Source of the DNA: Sanguibacter gelidistatuariae
GTDB lineage: Bacteria; Actinomycetota; Actinomycetes; Actinomycetales; Cellulomonadaceae
Reading direction: 5' to 3'
Assembly (NCBI RefSeq): GCF_900096585.1
Contig: NZ_FMYH01000001.1
Span: forward strand, 744,001 to 808,000
DNA length: 64,000 nt
Shown here: positions 44,045-53,582 of the stretch, piece after piece
Position numbering within the stretch: the stretch's first letter is position 1
Layout: each line of letters starts with the position of its first letter
Position numbers and translations under genes: made by a program
The notes under the pieces: generated by a model
What the model saw: only the letters and a program-made list of their open reading frames with translations
Database searches by the model: none
What the model was told of the DNA's origin: nothing

Positions 44045-45432
44045 GCGAGGGGCGACAGCGCTTCCTGCGGCGGGACGACCTCGCCCTGGCCAGCGTCCGT
44101 CCCCGCGCACGGGGTCCGCGGGTCGCTCAGCCCGAGGTGTCCGCGCAGCGTCGTAGCTGAGTACTCGGTCCGGTACGCCCCGCGCTCCTGGAGCTCGGGG
44201 ACCAGCTGGTCGACGACGTCGTCCAGGCCGCTGGGCACGATCCACGGGGTGATGTTGAAGCCGTCTGAGGCGCCCGTGCGCACCCAGCGCACCAGCTCGT
44301 CGGCGACGGCCGAGGGCGTCCCGACGAAGCCGCGCTGGCGCTCCTGGGCGATGATGAGCTCGCGGATGGAGAGGTTCTCGGCCTCCGCCCGGGCCCGCAA
44401 GGCGCGGGCGATCTCGTGCGGTGACCGCCCGTGCTGGGCGGAGCCGCGGGTGCCGTCGATCTCGGCGATGGCCGGGTCGTGGGCGGGCAGCGGGCCGTCC
44501 GGGTCGTAGCCGGAGAGGTCCTCTCCCCACACCTGACCGAGCAGAGACAGCGCGGTTGCGGGAGTGACCTGCTGCTCCTTGACCCACCGCGCCTTCTCGA
44601 GGGCCTCGGCCGGGGTGTCCCCGAGCACGAACTGCGTGCCGGGCAGGATCTTGACCGCGTCGGGGTCGCGCCCGATCGCGCGGGAGCGGGCGCGGATGTC
44701 CTCGGCGAAGGCGAGTGCGTCGTCGTAGTCGGAGCCGTGCGCGGAGAAGATCACCTCGGCGTGACTCACGGCGAAGTCCCGACCGTCGGGGGAGTCCCCG
44801 GCCTGGAAGAGCACCGGGTGCCCCTGCGGGCTGCGCGGGAGGGTGGGGACCGTGGTGAGGTCCACGGTCGTCCCGGTGAAGGTGACCGGCTGCTGGGTGA
44901 GCGCGGCGTCGTCCCAGCCGTTCCAGATCGCCTGGGCCGCGCGGACGAACTCCCCGGCGCGCGCGTAGCGCTGGGAGTGCTCGAGCCAGCCGCCGCGGCG
45001 GAAGTTCTCGCCGGTCCAGGCGTTGTCTGTGGTGACGATGTTCCACGCGGCCCGCCCGCCGGAGAGCACGTCGAGGCTGGCCAGACGGCGGGCGAGGTCG
45101 GCCGGGTCGTTGTAGGTGACGTTCTGGGTGGCCACCAGCCCGATGTGGGTCGTGATCGCGGCGAGGGCCGCGAGCTGGGTGATCGCGTCGGGGCGCCCGA
45201 CGACGTCGAGGTCGTGCAGCTGGCCGCGCTGCTCGCGCAGGCGCAGGCCCTCGCCGAGGAAGAACGCGTCGAAGAGCCCCCGCTCGGCGGTCGTGATGAT
45301 GCGCCGGAAGGTGGCGAAGTCGATCTGGGAGCCGCTGGCCGGGTCGGACCAGATGGTCGAGTGGTTGACGCCCTGGAAGAAGACGCCGAGGTGCACGTGC
45401 GCGTGCGGTCGCAGCAGGTCGGTGCGGGTCAT
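44041..45432 (-). CDS. NtaA/SnaA/DszA-family FMNH2-dependent monooxygenase
   Basis: This 463-residue canonical LLM protein has LGVFFQGVNHSTIWSDP, GEGLRLREQRGQLHDLDVVG, GRAAWNIVTTDNAWTGENFR and a C-terminal EYSATTLRGHLGL. It is closely similar in layout to 14466-15887. The ATG at 45432 has GAGGAGA upstream. It follows the short LLM gene by ten bases and is under the SAM riboswitch, so it is probably made when methionine/SAM is scarce and releases sulfur from an organic donor. Confidence 0.88.
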   Translation of the reverse strand: MTRTDLLRPHAHVHLGVFFQGVNHSTIWSDPASGSQIDFATFRRIITTAERGLFDAFFLGEGLRLREQRGQLHDLDVVGRPDAITQLAALAAITTHIGLVATQNVTYNDPADLARRLASLDVLSGGRAAWNIVTTDNAWTGENFRRGGWLEHSQRYARAGEFVRAAQAIWNGWDDAALTQQPVTFTGTTVDLTTVPTLPRSPQGHPVLFQAGDSPDGRDFAVSHAEVIFSAHGSDYDDALAFAEDIRARSRAIGRDPDAVKILPGTQFVLGDTPAEALEKARWVKEQQVTPATALSLLGQVWGEDLSGYDPDGPLPAHDPAIAEIDGTRGSAQHGRSPHEIARALRARAEAENLSIRELIIAQERQRGFVGTPSAVADELVRWVRTGASDGFNITPWIVPSGLDDVVDQLVPELQERGAYRTEYSATTLRGHLGLSDPRTPCAGTDAGQGEVVPPQEALSPLA

Positions 45433-45442
45433 GGTGATCTCC

Positions 45443-46672
45443 TCAGGCGTTCGCGGGGACGGGGGCGGTGGCGAACGTGGTCGCGGGATCCGTCGCGAAA
45501 CGGTTCGCGGGGTGCGCGAGCCCAAGCGTCTGGCGCAGGGTCGCTCCGGGTTGCGGGGTGGGGGTGAGACGGGCGACCCGCAGGGCGGGCAGCACCTCGC
45601 GGACGAGGACGGGAAGGTCTTCGTCGAGCTCGGAGGTGAGCAGGCGGACGCCGTCGACGACCGCGGCCAGCTCGGTCAGCAGCGCGACCAGCCCGGCGGC
45701 GTCACCCACCCACCGCAGTCCCGGGCGAGCCTCGGCTGCCGCATTGAAAGCTGCCGCATCAAAGGCCACCGCATCGAATACCACCGCGTCGAGGGCGGCG
45801 GCACGCTGGGCGCCGGTCGCCGCCGACGTGCTCAGCGTGACCGTGACGTTCGCGAAGACGAGCGGGGTGCCCGCGGCGCGCGCGGCCTCGGCGGCCACCG
45901 CCACCGAGGCGACGTCCTCGCCGTCGACGAGCGCGACGTCGGTCAGGTCGGCGGGCACTGTCCCGACGCGGGCGACGACGACGCCCTGGCCCTGCGGGGA
46001 GCGCGGGACGATGAGCGGCCCCTTGACGGTGAACGGTGCCCGCGCGCCGTCGGGCAGCGCACGCGAGGCGGGGGAGGCCGGCTCGCCGGTCCCGGCGCTC
46101 GTGAAGTCCACGTAGTGCAGGCGCTCGCGGTCGATGTAGCGCCCGGTCGCGGTGTCGCGGATGACGGCGTCGTCCTCCCAGGAGTCCCACAGCGCGCGCA
46201 CCACCTGCACGACGTCGGCGATCTCGCCTGCGAGGGCCGCTCCCTCGGGGACCGGACGGTCGAGGGCGGCGCGTGCGCCGGGGACCGGGCCCGCGCCGAC
46301 GAGCCAGCCGGCCCGGCCCGCGCTCGCGTGGTCGAGGGCGCTGAGCTGGCTCGCGGCGTGGAAGGGCTCGACGAGGGCCGGGTGGACCAGCGGTACGAGG
46401 CCGATCCGCGAGGTGAGCGGGGCGACGAAGGCCGCGCGGGTGACGGCGTCGATGCGCGCTGCGCCGTGGGGGCCGGGCAGGAGGGAGTCCTCGAAGGTGA
46501 CGAAGGTGATGCCGGCGTTCTCCGCGGCGGCGACGAGGTCGCGCACGCGCTGGGGGGAGGCGGCGTCCTGGGCGGAGCTGGCGGCGAGGTGCGCGCCCGG
46601 CCCGTCGAGCTCGAGGGCGAGGTGCAGGGTGGGTGGGACCGGTGGGACAGGTGGGGCGGGGCGGTGGGTCAC
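45443..46672 (-). CDS. LLM-class monooxygenase (short NtaA-like partner), diverged
   Basis: This 409-residue relative of 13276-14454 shares LHLALELDGPGAH, WDSWEDDAVIRDTATGRYID and the C-terminal TLRQTLGLAHPANRF. The core GRAGWLVGAGP and a middle region with FDAVAFDAAAFNAAA low complexity look degenerate next to canonical LLM enzymes. The GTG at 46672 has AAGGAG upstream. The same order, short partner then canonical NtaA-type enzyme, occurs at 13276-15887. It is the first gene after the SAM riboswitch. Confidence 0.78.
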   Translation of the reverse strand: MTHRPAPPVPPVPPTLHLALELDGPGAHLAASSAQDAASPQRVRDLVAAAENAGITFVTFEDSLLPGPHGAARIDAVTRAAFVAPLTSRIGLVPLVHPALVEPFHAASQLSALDHASAGRAGWLVGAGPVPGARAALDRPVPEGAALAGEIADVVQVVRALWDSWEDDAVIRDTATGRYIDRERLHYVDFTSAGTGEPASPASRALPDGARAPFTVKGPLIVPRSPQGQGVVVARVGTVPADLTDVALVDGEDVASVAVAAEAARAAGTPLVFANVTVTLSTSAATGAQRAAALDAVVFDAVAFDAAAFNAAAEARPGLRWVGDAAGLVALLTELAAVVDGVRLLTSELDEDLPVLVREVLPALRVARLTPTPQPGATLRQTLGLAHPANRFATDPATTFATAPVPANA

Positions 46673-46706
46673 GTGGACTCCTTGATCATGACGACGACGA
46701 ACGCTT

Positions 46707-46725
46707 GCTGCCGCGGTGCGGCAGC
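46707..46725 (-). promoter_or_regulatory. hairpin below the SAM aptamer (expression platform candidate)
   Basis: On the minus strand GCTGCCGC and GCGGCAGC form a perfect 8-bp stem with loop ACC, starting two bases after the aptamer's closing GACC. It lies 35 bases before the LLM start codon. It could act as a terminator or compete with the aptamer. Confidence 0.5.
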
Positions 46726-46727
46726 CG

Positions 46728-46808
46728 GGTCTCTTTCTCGGGGCACCCAGTCGTTGTCGTCGGGGTTGCCGTGACACCAGCCGAGCCTTCGCGTGTCATC
46801 TCTTGACC
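46728..46808 (-). promoter_or_regulatory. SAM riboswitch (SAM-I/SAM-IV superfamily)
   Basis: Read on the minus strand, the 81 bases run from GGTC to GACC, which pair as P1. Inside are the hallmark conserved segments GGCAACC and GGGTGCC, a P2 formed by TGACAC/GTGTCA around GCGAAGGCTCGGCTG, and the CCCGAGAAAGAG end block. This matches the SAM-I/SAM-IV core known to bind S-adenosylmethionine in actinobacterial sulfur genes. It lies in the leader of the LLM-LLM-MFS operon, 56 bases upstream of the first start. Confidence 0.8.
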
Positions 46809-46855
46809 GTGCGGGAACGTATCGCCTGGTTCCGCGCTCGACCAGTCATCCCTCG

Positions 46856-46871
46856 GAAATCTCATGATGTG
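46856..46871. promoter_or_regulatory. 16-bp element shared by both SAM-riboswitch operons, copy 1
   Basis: GAAATCTCATGATGTG (plus-strand reading) is identical to 51489-51504. In both places it lies 47-50 bases upstream of a SAM aptamer on the minus strand, just upstream of the likely -35 region. The core ATCTCATGAT is partly palindromic. It is probably an activator site for sulfur genes. Confidence 0.65.
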
Positions 46872-47044
46872 AACGCGAATCGTTCGACTGGTGAGTTGCG
46901 GGGTCTCAGCCCGCGGTATTCTGCGCCCGCCGATTGACTCCGCAGCGGCGGGTCCCTAGGTTCGGCGCTCACCACCACCCCGACCGTGCCCGGCGCCAGC
47001 TGGTGCGTGCCGGACGCTGGTTCAGCCGCACCGAGGAGCCCACG

Positions 47045-48574
47045 ATGGCCGCAGTGACCGTTCGCGAGAGGCCGGCGCGCCTCCCCGTGCGCACGACGGC
47101 GGGCGAGCGGCGCCTGCTGATCATCTGCCTGGCGGTGGGTTTCACCACCCTGCTCGACCAGTCGATCCTCACCGTCGCCGTGCCCTCGCTGCGCGCCTCC
47201 TTGGGGGCCGGCACCGCCGACATCCAGTGGATGCTCGCCGGCTACTCCCTCGCCTTCGCGGTCGCGCTCGTCCCGGCCGGGCGGCTCGGTGACGCTTACG
47301 GACGCAAGGGGTTCCTCATCGGCGGGGTGGCTGCCTTCTCCCTGCTCAGCGTGGTGGCCGCCACGGCCACCTCGCCCACGGTGCTCGTCACGGCGCGGTT
47401 GCTCCAGGGGGCCGCCGCGGGCACGGCCAACCCCCAGGTCATCGGCCTCGTCCAGGACCACTTCTCCGGCTGGCAGCGCACCCGGGCGCTCGGGGCCTAC
47501 GCGACGGTCGCCTCGTTCTCGGGGATCATCGCGCCGCTCATCGGCGGGGCGATCCTCACCGTCGGGGGTCACGACGGGGCCTGGCGGATGGTTGTCGCCC
47601 TCAACATCCCCTTCGGTCTCGTCACGGCTGCGCTCGCCATGCGGTGGGTGCCTGGGCGGTCCGCGTCGCCAGCCGGGCCTGCGCCTGGGGTTGGAGAGCC
47701 TGGAGCGTCCCGGGCGCATCAAGCGTCCGTCCGGCGCGGTGCGCGAGTGCGCCTGGACGGCGTCGGGCTCATCCTCTTCGCCCTGGCCACTGTCAGCCTG
47801 CTCGTCCCGGTCATCGCGCTCTCGGGGTCGCAGTCCTGGGTGATGACGACGTCGACGTGGCTGTGGTCGATCGCCGCGCTCGCGAGCGCGCTCGCCTTCG
47901 TCGTATGGGAACGGGCCTACCACCGTCGTGGGGGCACCCCGATCCTGCTCCCCGGTCTCGCGCGCTCGCCCGGGTTCGCACTCGGCACCCTCGTGGCGAC
48001 CTTCTGGTTCGGGGCCACCCTCGGGCTCTCCCTCGTCCTCATGCTCTTCCTCCAGGAGGGGGTCGGTCTCAGCGCCTTCGAGGCGGGCTTCGTCACGACC
48101 CCCGGAGCCGTGGCCTCAGGGATCTGCTCGGCGCTGAGCTGGCGCCTGGTGGCCCGGTTCGGCCGGCGCGGCGTCACGGTCGGGCTCTGGGTCATCGTCA
48201 TCAGTCTGCTCGCGACCACGGCCGTGGTGACCTGGGTGCCGGTCGCGGTCGTCGCCGTGGCGCTGGCCGCCGCGCAGGTGCTCACCGGCGTCGCCGGCGG
48301 GCTCGTGCACGCCCCCAACCAATACCTCACCCTCGAGCACGCGCCGGCCGGGGCCAACGGGCTCGCGGCAGCGTTCCTGCAGGTGACCCAGCGGGTATCG
48401 GCGACGATCTGCTTCGCGGCCCTCGGCGGCATCTTCCTCGCCTCGGCCGTCCCCGGGGACCTCGGGACCTACCGCGGGGCCGCGGCGGTCGGGATCGCGG
48501 TGACGGCTGCGCTCGTCGCGGCGGCCGCCCTGAGCTCGATGCTCGCCGACCGGTTCGGCGAGGTGACCCGATGA
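47045..48574 (+). CDS. MFS transporter, DHA2 family (14-segment type)
   Basis: This 509-residue protein has the DHA2 features: FTTLLDQSILTVAVPSL, WMLAGYSLAFAVALVPAGRL then GDAYGRKG, and about 14 hydrophobic segments. GAGGAG precedes the ATG at 47045; the longer frame to 46934 lacks a ribosome site. It begins a three-gene operon with overlapping starts (GNAT, aldo/keto reductase), lying between the two SAM-riboswitch operons. Export of a drug or metabolite is the usual role. Residues about 205-245 form a Pro/Ala/Ser-rich loop. Confidence 0.87.
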   Translation: MAAVTVRERPARLPVRTTAGERRLLIICLAVGFTTLLDQSILTVAVPSLRASLGAGTADIQWMLAGYSLAFAVALVPAGRLGDAYGRKGFLIGGVAAFSLLSVVAATATSPTVLVTARLLQGAAAGTANPQVIGLVQDHFSGWQRTRALGAYATVASFSGIIAPLIGGAILTVGGHDGAWRMVVALNIPFGLVTAALAMRWVPGRSASPAGPAPGVGEPGASRAHQASVRRGARVRLDGVGLILFALATVSLLVPVIALSGSQSWVMTTSTWLWSIAALASALAFVVWERAYHRRGGTPILLPGLARSPGFALGTLVATFWFGATLGLSLVLMLFLQEGVGLSAFEAGFVTTPGAVASGICSALSWRLVARFGRRGVTVGLWVIVISLLATTAVVTWVPVAVVAVALAAAQVLTGVAGGLVHAPNQYLTLEHAPAGANGLAAAFLQVTQRVSATICFAALGGIFLASAVPGDLGTYRGAAAVGIAVTAALVAAAALSSMLADRFGEVTR

Positions 48575-49029
48575 CCCTCGTGACCAGCGCCGTCGGGTGG
48601 ACGCACCCCGACGCCGAGACGCTGCGCACCCAGATGACGGCGGAGCTCGGCCCCCGCTACGCGTCGCTGCGGCACTCTCGCCCCGCCCGGATCGACGTCG
48701 ACCCGGCGACGGTCCTCGTCACCCTCGTGGTGCACGACGGCGCCCTGCCCGTGGCGACCGCCTCGTTGCGCCACGTGGGTGGCGCCCATGAGGTCAAGCG
48801 GGTGTTCGTGGGCCAGGACTATCGTCGTCGAGGGCTCGCTGGGCAGCTGCTCGGCGCCCTCGAGGACCACGCGCGCGAACTCGGCGTCCGGCGCCTCGTG
48901 CTCCAGACGGGAGTGCGACAGCCGGAGGCCGTCGAGCTCTACGAGCGCCTCGGCTGGCAGCCCGTCGAGCCCTTCGGTGAGTACACCGGTGACCAGTACA
49001 GCCTCTGCTACGCCAAGGAGATCTCATGA
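48571..49029 (+). CDS. GNAT N-acetyltransferase
   Basis: This 152-residue GNAT enzyme has [20 protein letters not shown] carrying the acetyl-CoA loop and [20 protein letters not shown]. The start overlaps the DHA2 transporter stop (ATGA), and its own stop overlaps the aldo/keto reductase start. A transporter-acetyltransferase pairing suggests modification or efflux of a small toxic compound, which is inference. Confidence 0.86.
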   Translation: MTLVTSAVGWTHPDAETLRTQMTAELGPRYASLRHSRPARIDVDPATVLVTLVVHDGALPVATASLRHVGGAHEVKRVFVGQDYRRRGLAGQLLGALEDHARELGVRRLVLQTGVRQPEAVELYERLGWQPVEPFGEYTGDQYSLCYAKEIS

Positions 49030-50060
49030 CCGACCATGCCGCCGCAACCGATGACACGCCCCGCGTCCCCGGGGCATCCTTGCCCCGTCGCGTGCTCGGT
49101 TCGCCCGAGCACGGCACCGCGCTCGAGGTGAGCGCCGTCGGCCTGGGTGGGATGTCTCTCACCGGTGCCTACGGGCTCACCGACCCGGGAGAGGCGGAGG
49201 CCACCGTGCGGCGTGCCCTCGACCTCGGCGTGACGTTCTTCGACACCGCCGACGTCTACGGAGCAGGGGAGAACGAGCGGTTGCTGGGCAGGGTGCTGCG
49301 CTCCCGCCGCGACGACGTCGTGCTCGCCACGAAGTTCGGGTTCGTCCACCGGGACGGACGCGAGGTCGACGGCCGTCCCGACTACGTCCGGCAGGCCATC
49401 GACGCGAGCCTGGGCCGGCTGGGGCTCGACCACGTCGACCTCTTCTATCTGCACCGCGTCGATCCCCAGACACCTGTCGAAGAGACCGTCGGTGCGCTCG
49501 CCGAGCTCGTGGAAGCGGGCAAGATCCTCAGGATCGGCCTGTCCGAGGCCTCGGCTTCGACGATCCGCCGCGCGCACGCGGTCCATCCGATCGCCGCGGT
49601 CCAGAGCGAGTACTCCCTCTTCCACCGTGGGGTCGAGCGTGAGGTGCTGCCGGCCCTGCGGGAGCTGGGGATCGGCTTCGTGCCGTTCTCCCCGCTCGGG
49701 CGAGGCATCCTCACGGGGACCGTCGTCTCGAATGCCTTCGACGCCGGCGACGCCCGCGCCGGTCACGAGCGCTATCGCGGGGCCGCCTTTGAGTCCAACC
49801 GCCTCCTGGCCGACCGTCTCGCCGTCCTCGCGGCCCGGCGCGGGGTGAGCCCAGCTCAGCTGGCCCTGGCTTGGGTCCTCGCCCAGGGCCAGGACGTGGT
49901 GCCGATCCCCGGCACCCGACGCGCCGCCCACGTCGAGGCGAACGTCGGTGCCGCGGCGATCGACCTCACGGCGCAGGAGGTCGAGGAGATCTCCCGGGTC
50001 GTCCCGTCGAGCGAGGTCGCCGGGGCCCGTCACCCCCAGGCGCACCTGCTCGAGGAGTAG
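49026..50060 (+). CDS. aldo/keto reductase
   Basis: This 344-residue NADPH-dependent oxidoreductase has the AKR barrel and catalytic tetrad region: [17 protein letters not shown] with Asp and Tyr, LATKFGF with Lys, and [10 protein letters not shown] with His. Also seen: [13 protein letters not shown] and the cofactor loop [17 protein letters not shown]. It closes the operon with the DHA2 transporter and GNAT genes (ATGA overlap). An imperfect hairpin terminator follows 13 bases after the stop. Substrate is unknown. Confidence 0.9.
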   Translation: MTDHAAATDDTPRVPGASLPRRVLGSPEHGTALEVSAVGLGGMSLTGAYGLTDPGEAEATVRRALDLGVTFFDTADVYGAGENERLLGRVLRSRRDDVVLATKFGFVHRDGREVDGRPDYVRQAIDASLGRLGLDHVDLFYLHRVDPQTPVEETVGALAELVEAGKILRIGLSEASASTIRRAHAVHPIAAVQSEYSLFHRGVEREVLPALRELGIGFVPFSPLGRGILTGTVVSNAFDAGDARAGHERYRGAAFESNRLLADRLAVLAARRGVSPAQLALAWVLAQGQDVVPIPGTRRAAHVEANVGAAAIDLTAQEVEEISRVVPSSEVAGARHPQAHLLEE

Positions 50061-50073
50061 TCGAGGAGTACGC

Positions 50074-50111
50074 GACAGGGCTGGCACCTCCCCCGAGGTC
50101 CCAGCCCTGTC
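50074..50111. terminator. bidirectional hairpin terminator
   Basis: GACAGGGCTGG (50074-50084) pairs with CCAGCCCTGTC (50101-50111), and the inner ACCTC/GAGGT pairs around CCCC with one mismatch between the two stems. It lies between the converging aldo/keto reductase and flavin reductase genes and probably serves both. Confidence 0.78.
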
Positions 50112-50136
50112 CCGTCCGCCGCCGTCGACCGGCGCC

Positions 50137-50676
50137 TCAGATCGCCGTGTGGTCGCCGATGCGGTGGTAGGTGCGGTCGTGGAAGACCAGCGGCTGGGTG
50201 TCGGCACGAGTCGCTGACTGCGAGGCCAGCACCGAGACGAGATAGCTGTCCCCGATCGGGGTGCGCTGGACGACGCGTCCGCGCAGCCACGTGAGGGCGC
50301 CGTCGATCACGACCTCACCGGTGGGCAGCGCGGTCCAGCCGCCCGCGGCGAAGCGGTCGATGCCCGACGTCGCGAACCGCGCCGATACGTCGTCCTGGTC
50401 GTCGGCGAGGAAGCTCACCGCGACGCTCGCGGCCTGGGCCAGGGCGGGCCAGGAGGATGACCCGGAGGCGATCGAGAAGGCGAGCAGTGGCGGCTCGGCC
50501 GAGACCGAGATGACCGACGTCGCCGTGAAGCCGACGGGCCCGTCCGGTCCCACGAGGGTGACCACCGCGACGCCGGCCGGGTGCTGGCGGAACACGGTCT
50601 TGTACTCCTCCGGGGTCAGCGTCGCGGCATCGGCGAGCAGGATCCGGGCGTCGCGGTCGGTGTCCTGGATGGTCAT
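50137..50676 (-). CDS. flavin reductase-like, FMN-binding split-barrel protein
   Basis: This 179-residue protein has the flavin-reductase fold: YKTVFRQHPAGVAVVTL, GPVGFTATSVISVSAEPPLL and FSIASGSSSWPAL. The ATG at 50676 overlaps the stop of the FMN reductase (ATGA on the minus strand). It would make reduced FMN for the LLM monooxygenases. Having two unrelated reductases in one operon under a SAM riboswitch suggests shared or tuned FMNH2 supply. Confidence 0.88.
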   Translation of the reverse strand: MTIQDTDRDARILLADAATLTPEEYKTVFRQHPAGVAVVTLVGPDGPVGFTATSVISVSAEPPLLAFSIASGSSSWPALAQAASVAVSFLADDQDDVSARFATSGIDRFAAGGWTALPTGEVVIDGALTWLRGRVVQRTPIGDSYLVSVLASQSATRADTQPLVFHDRTYHRIGDHTAI

Positions 50677-51311
50677 GCCGTCACCCCCACGAGGTCGGCG
50701 GAGGCCGGGAGCGGGGCTGTGCCGGCGTCGTCGGGCAGTCCGACGGCGCGGCGCAGCGCGCGGGCCGACTTGGCCAGCCATGCCGCGACCGGTGCGTCGA
50801 GGTCGGCGAGCTGGGACTCGGTGAGGGAGAGCGCGCGGGTGGGCACGATCGCCCCGAGCTCGACGAGCACGGGGCGCAGGTGCACCTCGCCGGCGAGGGC
50901 GTGGGCGGGGTTGCCCGAGACGACGAGCGGGACTGCGACGACCCCGGCGAGGCCGTCGGGTCCGTAGAGGTCGAGGAACGCCTTGAGCAGGCCTGTGTAG
51001 GAGGCCTTGTAGACGGGGGAGGCGATGACGGCCACCGTGGCGGCGGCGAGGGTCGCCGTCGCGGCATCCGCAGCGGGGTGGTCGGCGGTGAGGATCTCGG
51101 GGGCGAAGGTCGCCAGGTCGATCGTCTCGATGCTGGTGGCCTGCGTGCTGGACGGGCCGTCCAGCCGTCCGTCCAGCAGCGCGGCGATCTGCTCGCCGAC
51201 CGCGGTCGCGGCGCTCAGGGTGCGCGAGCCGGCGCGCGGGTTGCCGGAGACGACGACCACGGAAAGATCGGGGCGAGTCCCGGCGTCGGGCGCCAGGTGT
51301 GTGTGCGACAT
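50673..51311 (-). CDS. NAD(P)H-dependent FMN reductase (SsuE/MsuE-like)
   Basis: This 212-residue flavodoxin-like reductase has LSVVVVSGNPRAGSRTLSAA (phosphate-binding loop), VAVIASPVYKASYTGLLKAF and a flavin-contact GLAGVVAVPLVVSGNPAHAL. SsuE-type enzymes supply FMNH2 to alkanesulfonate and related monooxygenases. GAAGGA lies before the ATG at 51311. It is directly downstream of the second SAM riboswitch and, with the split-barrel reductase, likely serves the seven LLM enzymes in this window. Confidence 0.9.
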   Translation of the reverse strand: MSHTHLAPDAGTRPDLSVVVVSGNPRAGSRTLSAATAVGEQIAALLDGRLDGPSSTQATSIETIDLATFAPEILTADHPAADAATATLAAATVAVIASPVYKASYTGLLKAFLDLYGPDGLAGVVAVPLVVSGNPAHALAGEVHLRPVLVELGAIVPTRALSLTESQLADLDAPVAAWLAKSARALRRAVGLPDDAGTAPLPASADLVGVTA

Positions 51312-51359
51312 GAGGTGTCCTTCGGTCCGTTCACGCTTGCCGTACCGGTTGGCACAGCC

Positions 51360-51439
51360 AGGTCATCTCCCGGAGCACCCCGCCGTGAGTGGGGGTTGCT
51401 GTCCGACCAGCCGGGGCTTCGCATCGGTTCTCGTGACCT
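51360..51439 (-). promoter_or_regulatory. SAM riboswitch (SAM-I/SAM-IV superfamily), second copy
   Basis: On the minus strand AGGTCA and TGACCT close P1 over 80 bases. The interior has GCGAAGCCCCGGCTGGTC, AGCAACCCCC and GGCGGGGTGCTCCGGGAGA, a close match to the actinobacterial SAM-IV-like pattern (AGCCCCGGCT, GCAACC, GGTGC, CCGGG). It precedes the FMN reductase gene by 48 bases. It differs from the first copy at GCAACC/GGTGC rather than GGCAACC/GGTGCC, which is a compensating change at one paired position. Confidence 0.85.
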
Positions 51440-51448
51440 TGTGGAACG

Positions 51449-51476
51449 GGTATAGCAATGACCGCGCGCTTGTCAG
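51449..51476 (-). promoter_or_regulatory. promoter of the FMN reductase operon
   Basis: On the minus strand, CTGACA (51476-51471) and TATACC (51454-51449) are 16 bases apart. Transcription would begin within a few bases of the SAM aptamer's first base at 51439. The fit of promoter to aptamer start supports both. Confidence 0.6.
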
Positions 51477-51488
51477 CGACTTGGCGGA

Positions 51489-51504
51489 GAAATCTCATGA
51501 TGTG
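51489..51504. promoter_or_regulatory. 16-bp element shared by both SAM-riboswitch operons, copy 2
   Basis: GAAATCTCATGATGTG, identical to 46856-46871. Here it ends 13 bases upstream of the -35 box at 51476, in a position suited to an activator. Confidence 0.65.
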
Positions 51505-51564
51505 GTCGGCGCCTGCTCACACTTAGGGTTCGCGGCGATGAGCAGGTCCGCTCCGGCGATCTGG

Positions 51565-51850
51565 TCACGCTCGCCACCGGTTGGCGGGACGGGCGAGGCC
51601 GAGGTGGTCGCGCGGCGTGGTCCCCGTGTACTCCTCACGGAAGATTCCGCGGGCCCGCAGCAGCGGCACGACCTCCTCGACGAAGGTGTTCAGGCCGCCG
51701 GGCAGGGTGGGCGGCATGACGGCGAAGCCGTCGGCGGCGCCCTGAGTGAACCACTCGGTCATCGTGTCCGCGACCTGCTCGGGCGTCCCGGCCACCACCC
51801 GGTGACCGCGCCCGCCGGCGAGGCGGTGCAGGAAGTGTTCTCTCGTCTCA
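51565..51850 (-). pseudogene. C-terminal remnant of an NtaA/SnaA/DszA-family monooxygenase
   Basis: About 95 codons match the family's C-terminal part: LAGGRGHRVVAGTPEQVAD, GAADGFAVMPPTLPGGL, then VPLLRARGIFREEYTGTTPR and LGLARPANRWRA. The N-terminal ~350 residues are absent; upstream sequence in this frame is antisense to gdhA and meaningless. It lies upstream of the FMN reductase operon and probably marks a deleted LLM gene of the same sulfur locus. The right-hand boundary is approximate. Confidence 0.75.
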
Positions 51851-51957
51851 CCTGCTGTGCGAATCTGATCCGTGGGCTGAGACGTTGTAACGTCATGTTT
51901 CGCGCTGCCGATCCGGGTCCCGACCTGCCACGGAATGTGCAGACAGCACAAGCCTGA

Positions 51958-53409
<1,452 letters not shown>

Positions 53410-53432
53410 TCCCACCTCGCCCCCCCGTCCCA

Positions 53433-53531
53433 CCGAACTCGTGAATCGTCCGCCCAACTCGTGAGCCACGGCCGTCTCCTAGACGGTTCGCGCCGTAGCT
53501 CACGAGTTGGGCGACTCGTTCACGAGTTCGG
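53433..53531. repeat. long imperfect palindrome after gdhA
   Basis: The arms at 53433-53466 and 53498-53531 (34 bases) are reverse complements apart from a few bases in the middle. Each arm has two AACTCGTGA-type units, so the element contains four copies of AACTCGTGA/TCACGAGTT. The centre can form CCGTCT-CCT-AGACGG. It could terminate gdhA transcription or be a REP-like intergenic element. Confidence 0.75.
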
Positions 53532-53582
53532 CGAGACGCACGAGCGCGGGTCCGCGCCTGCTGACCGTCGTAGAGTCGGGAG

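Noticed and set aside
44045-45046. Upstream extension of the minus-strand MFS frame
   Set aside because: It overlaps the LLM gene in another frame; the GTG at 44044 overlapping the LLM stop is the natural start.
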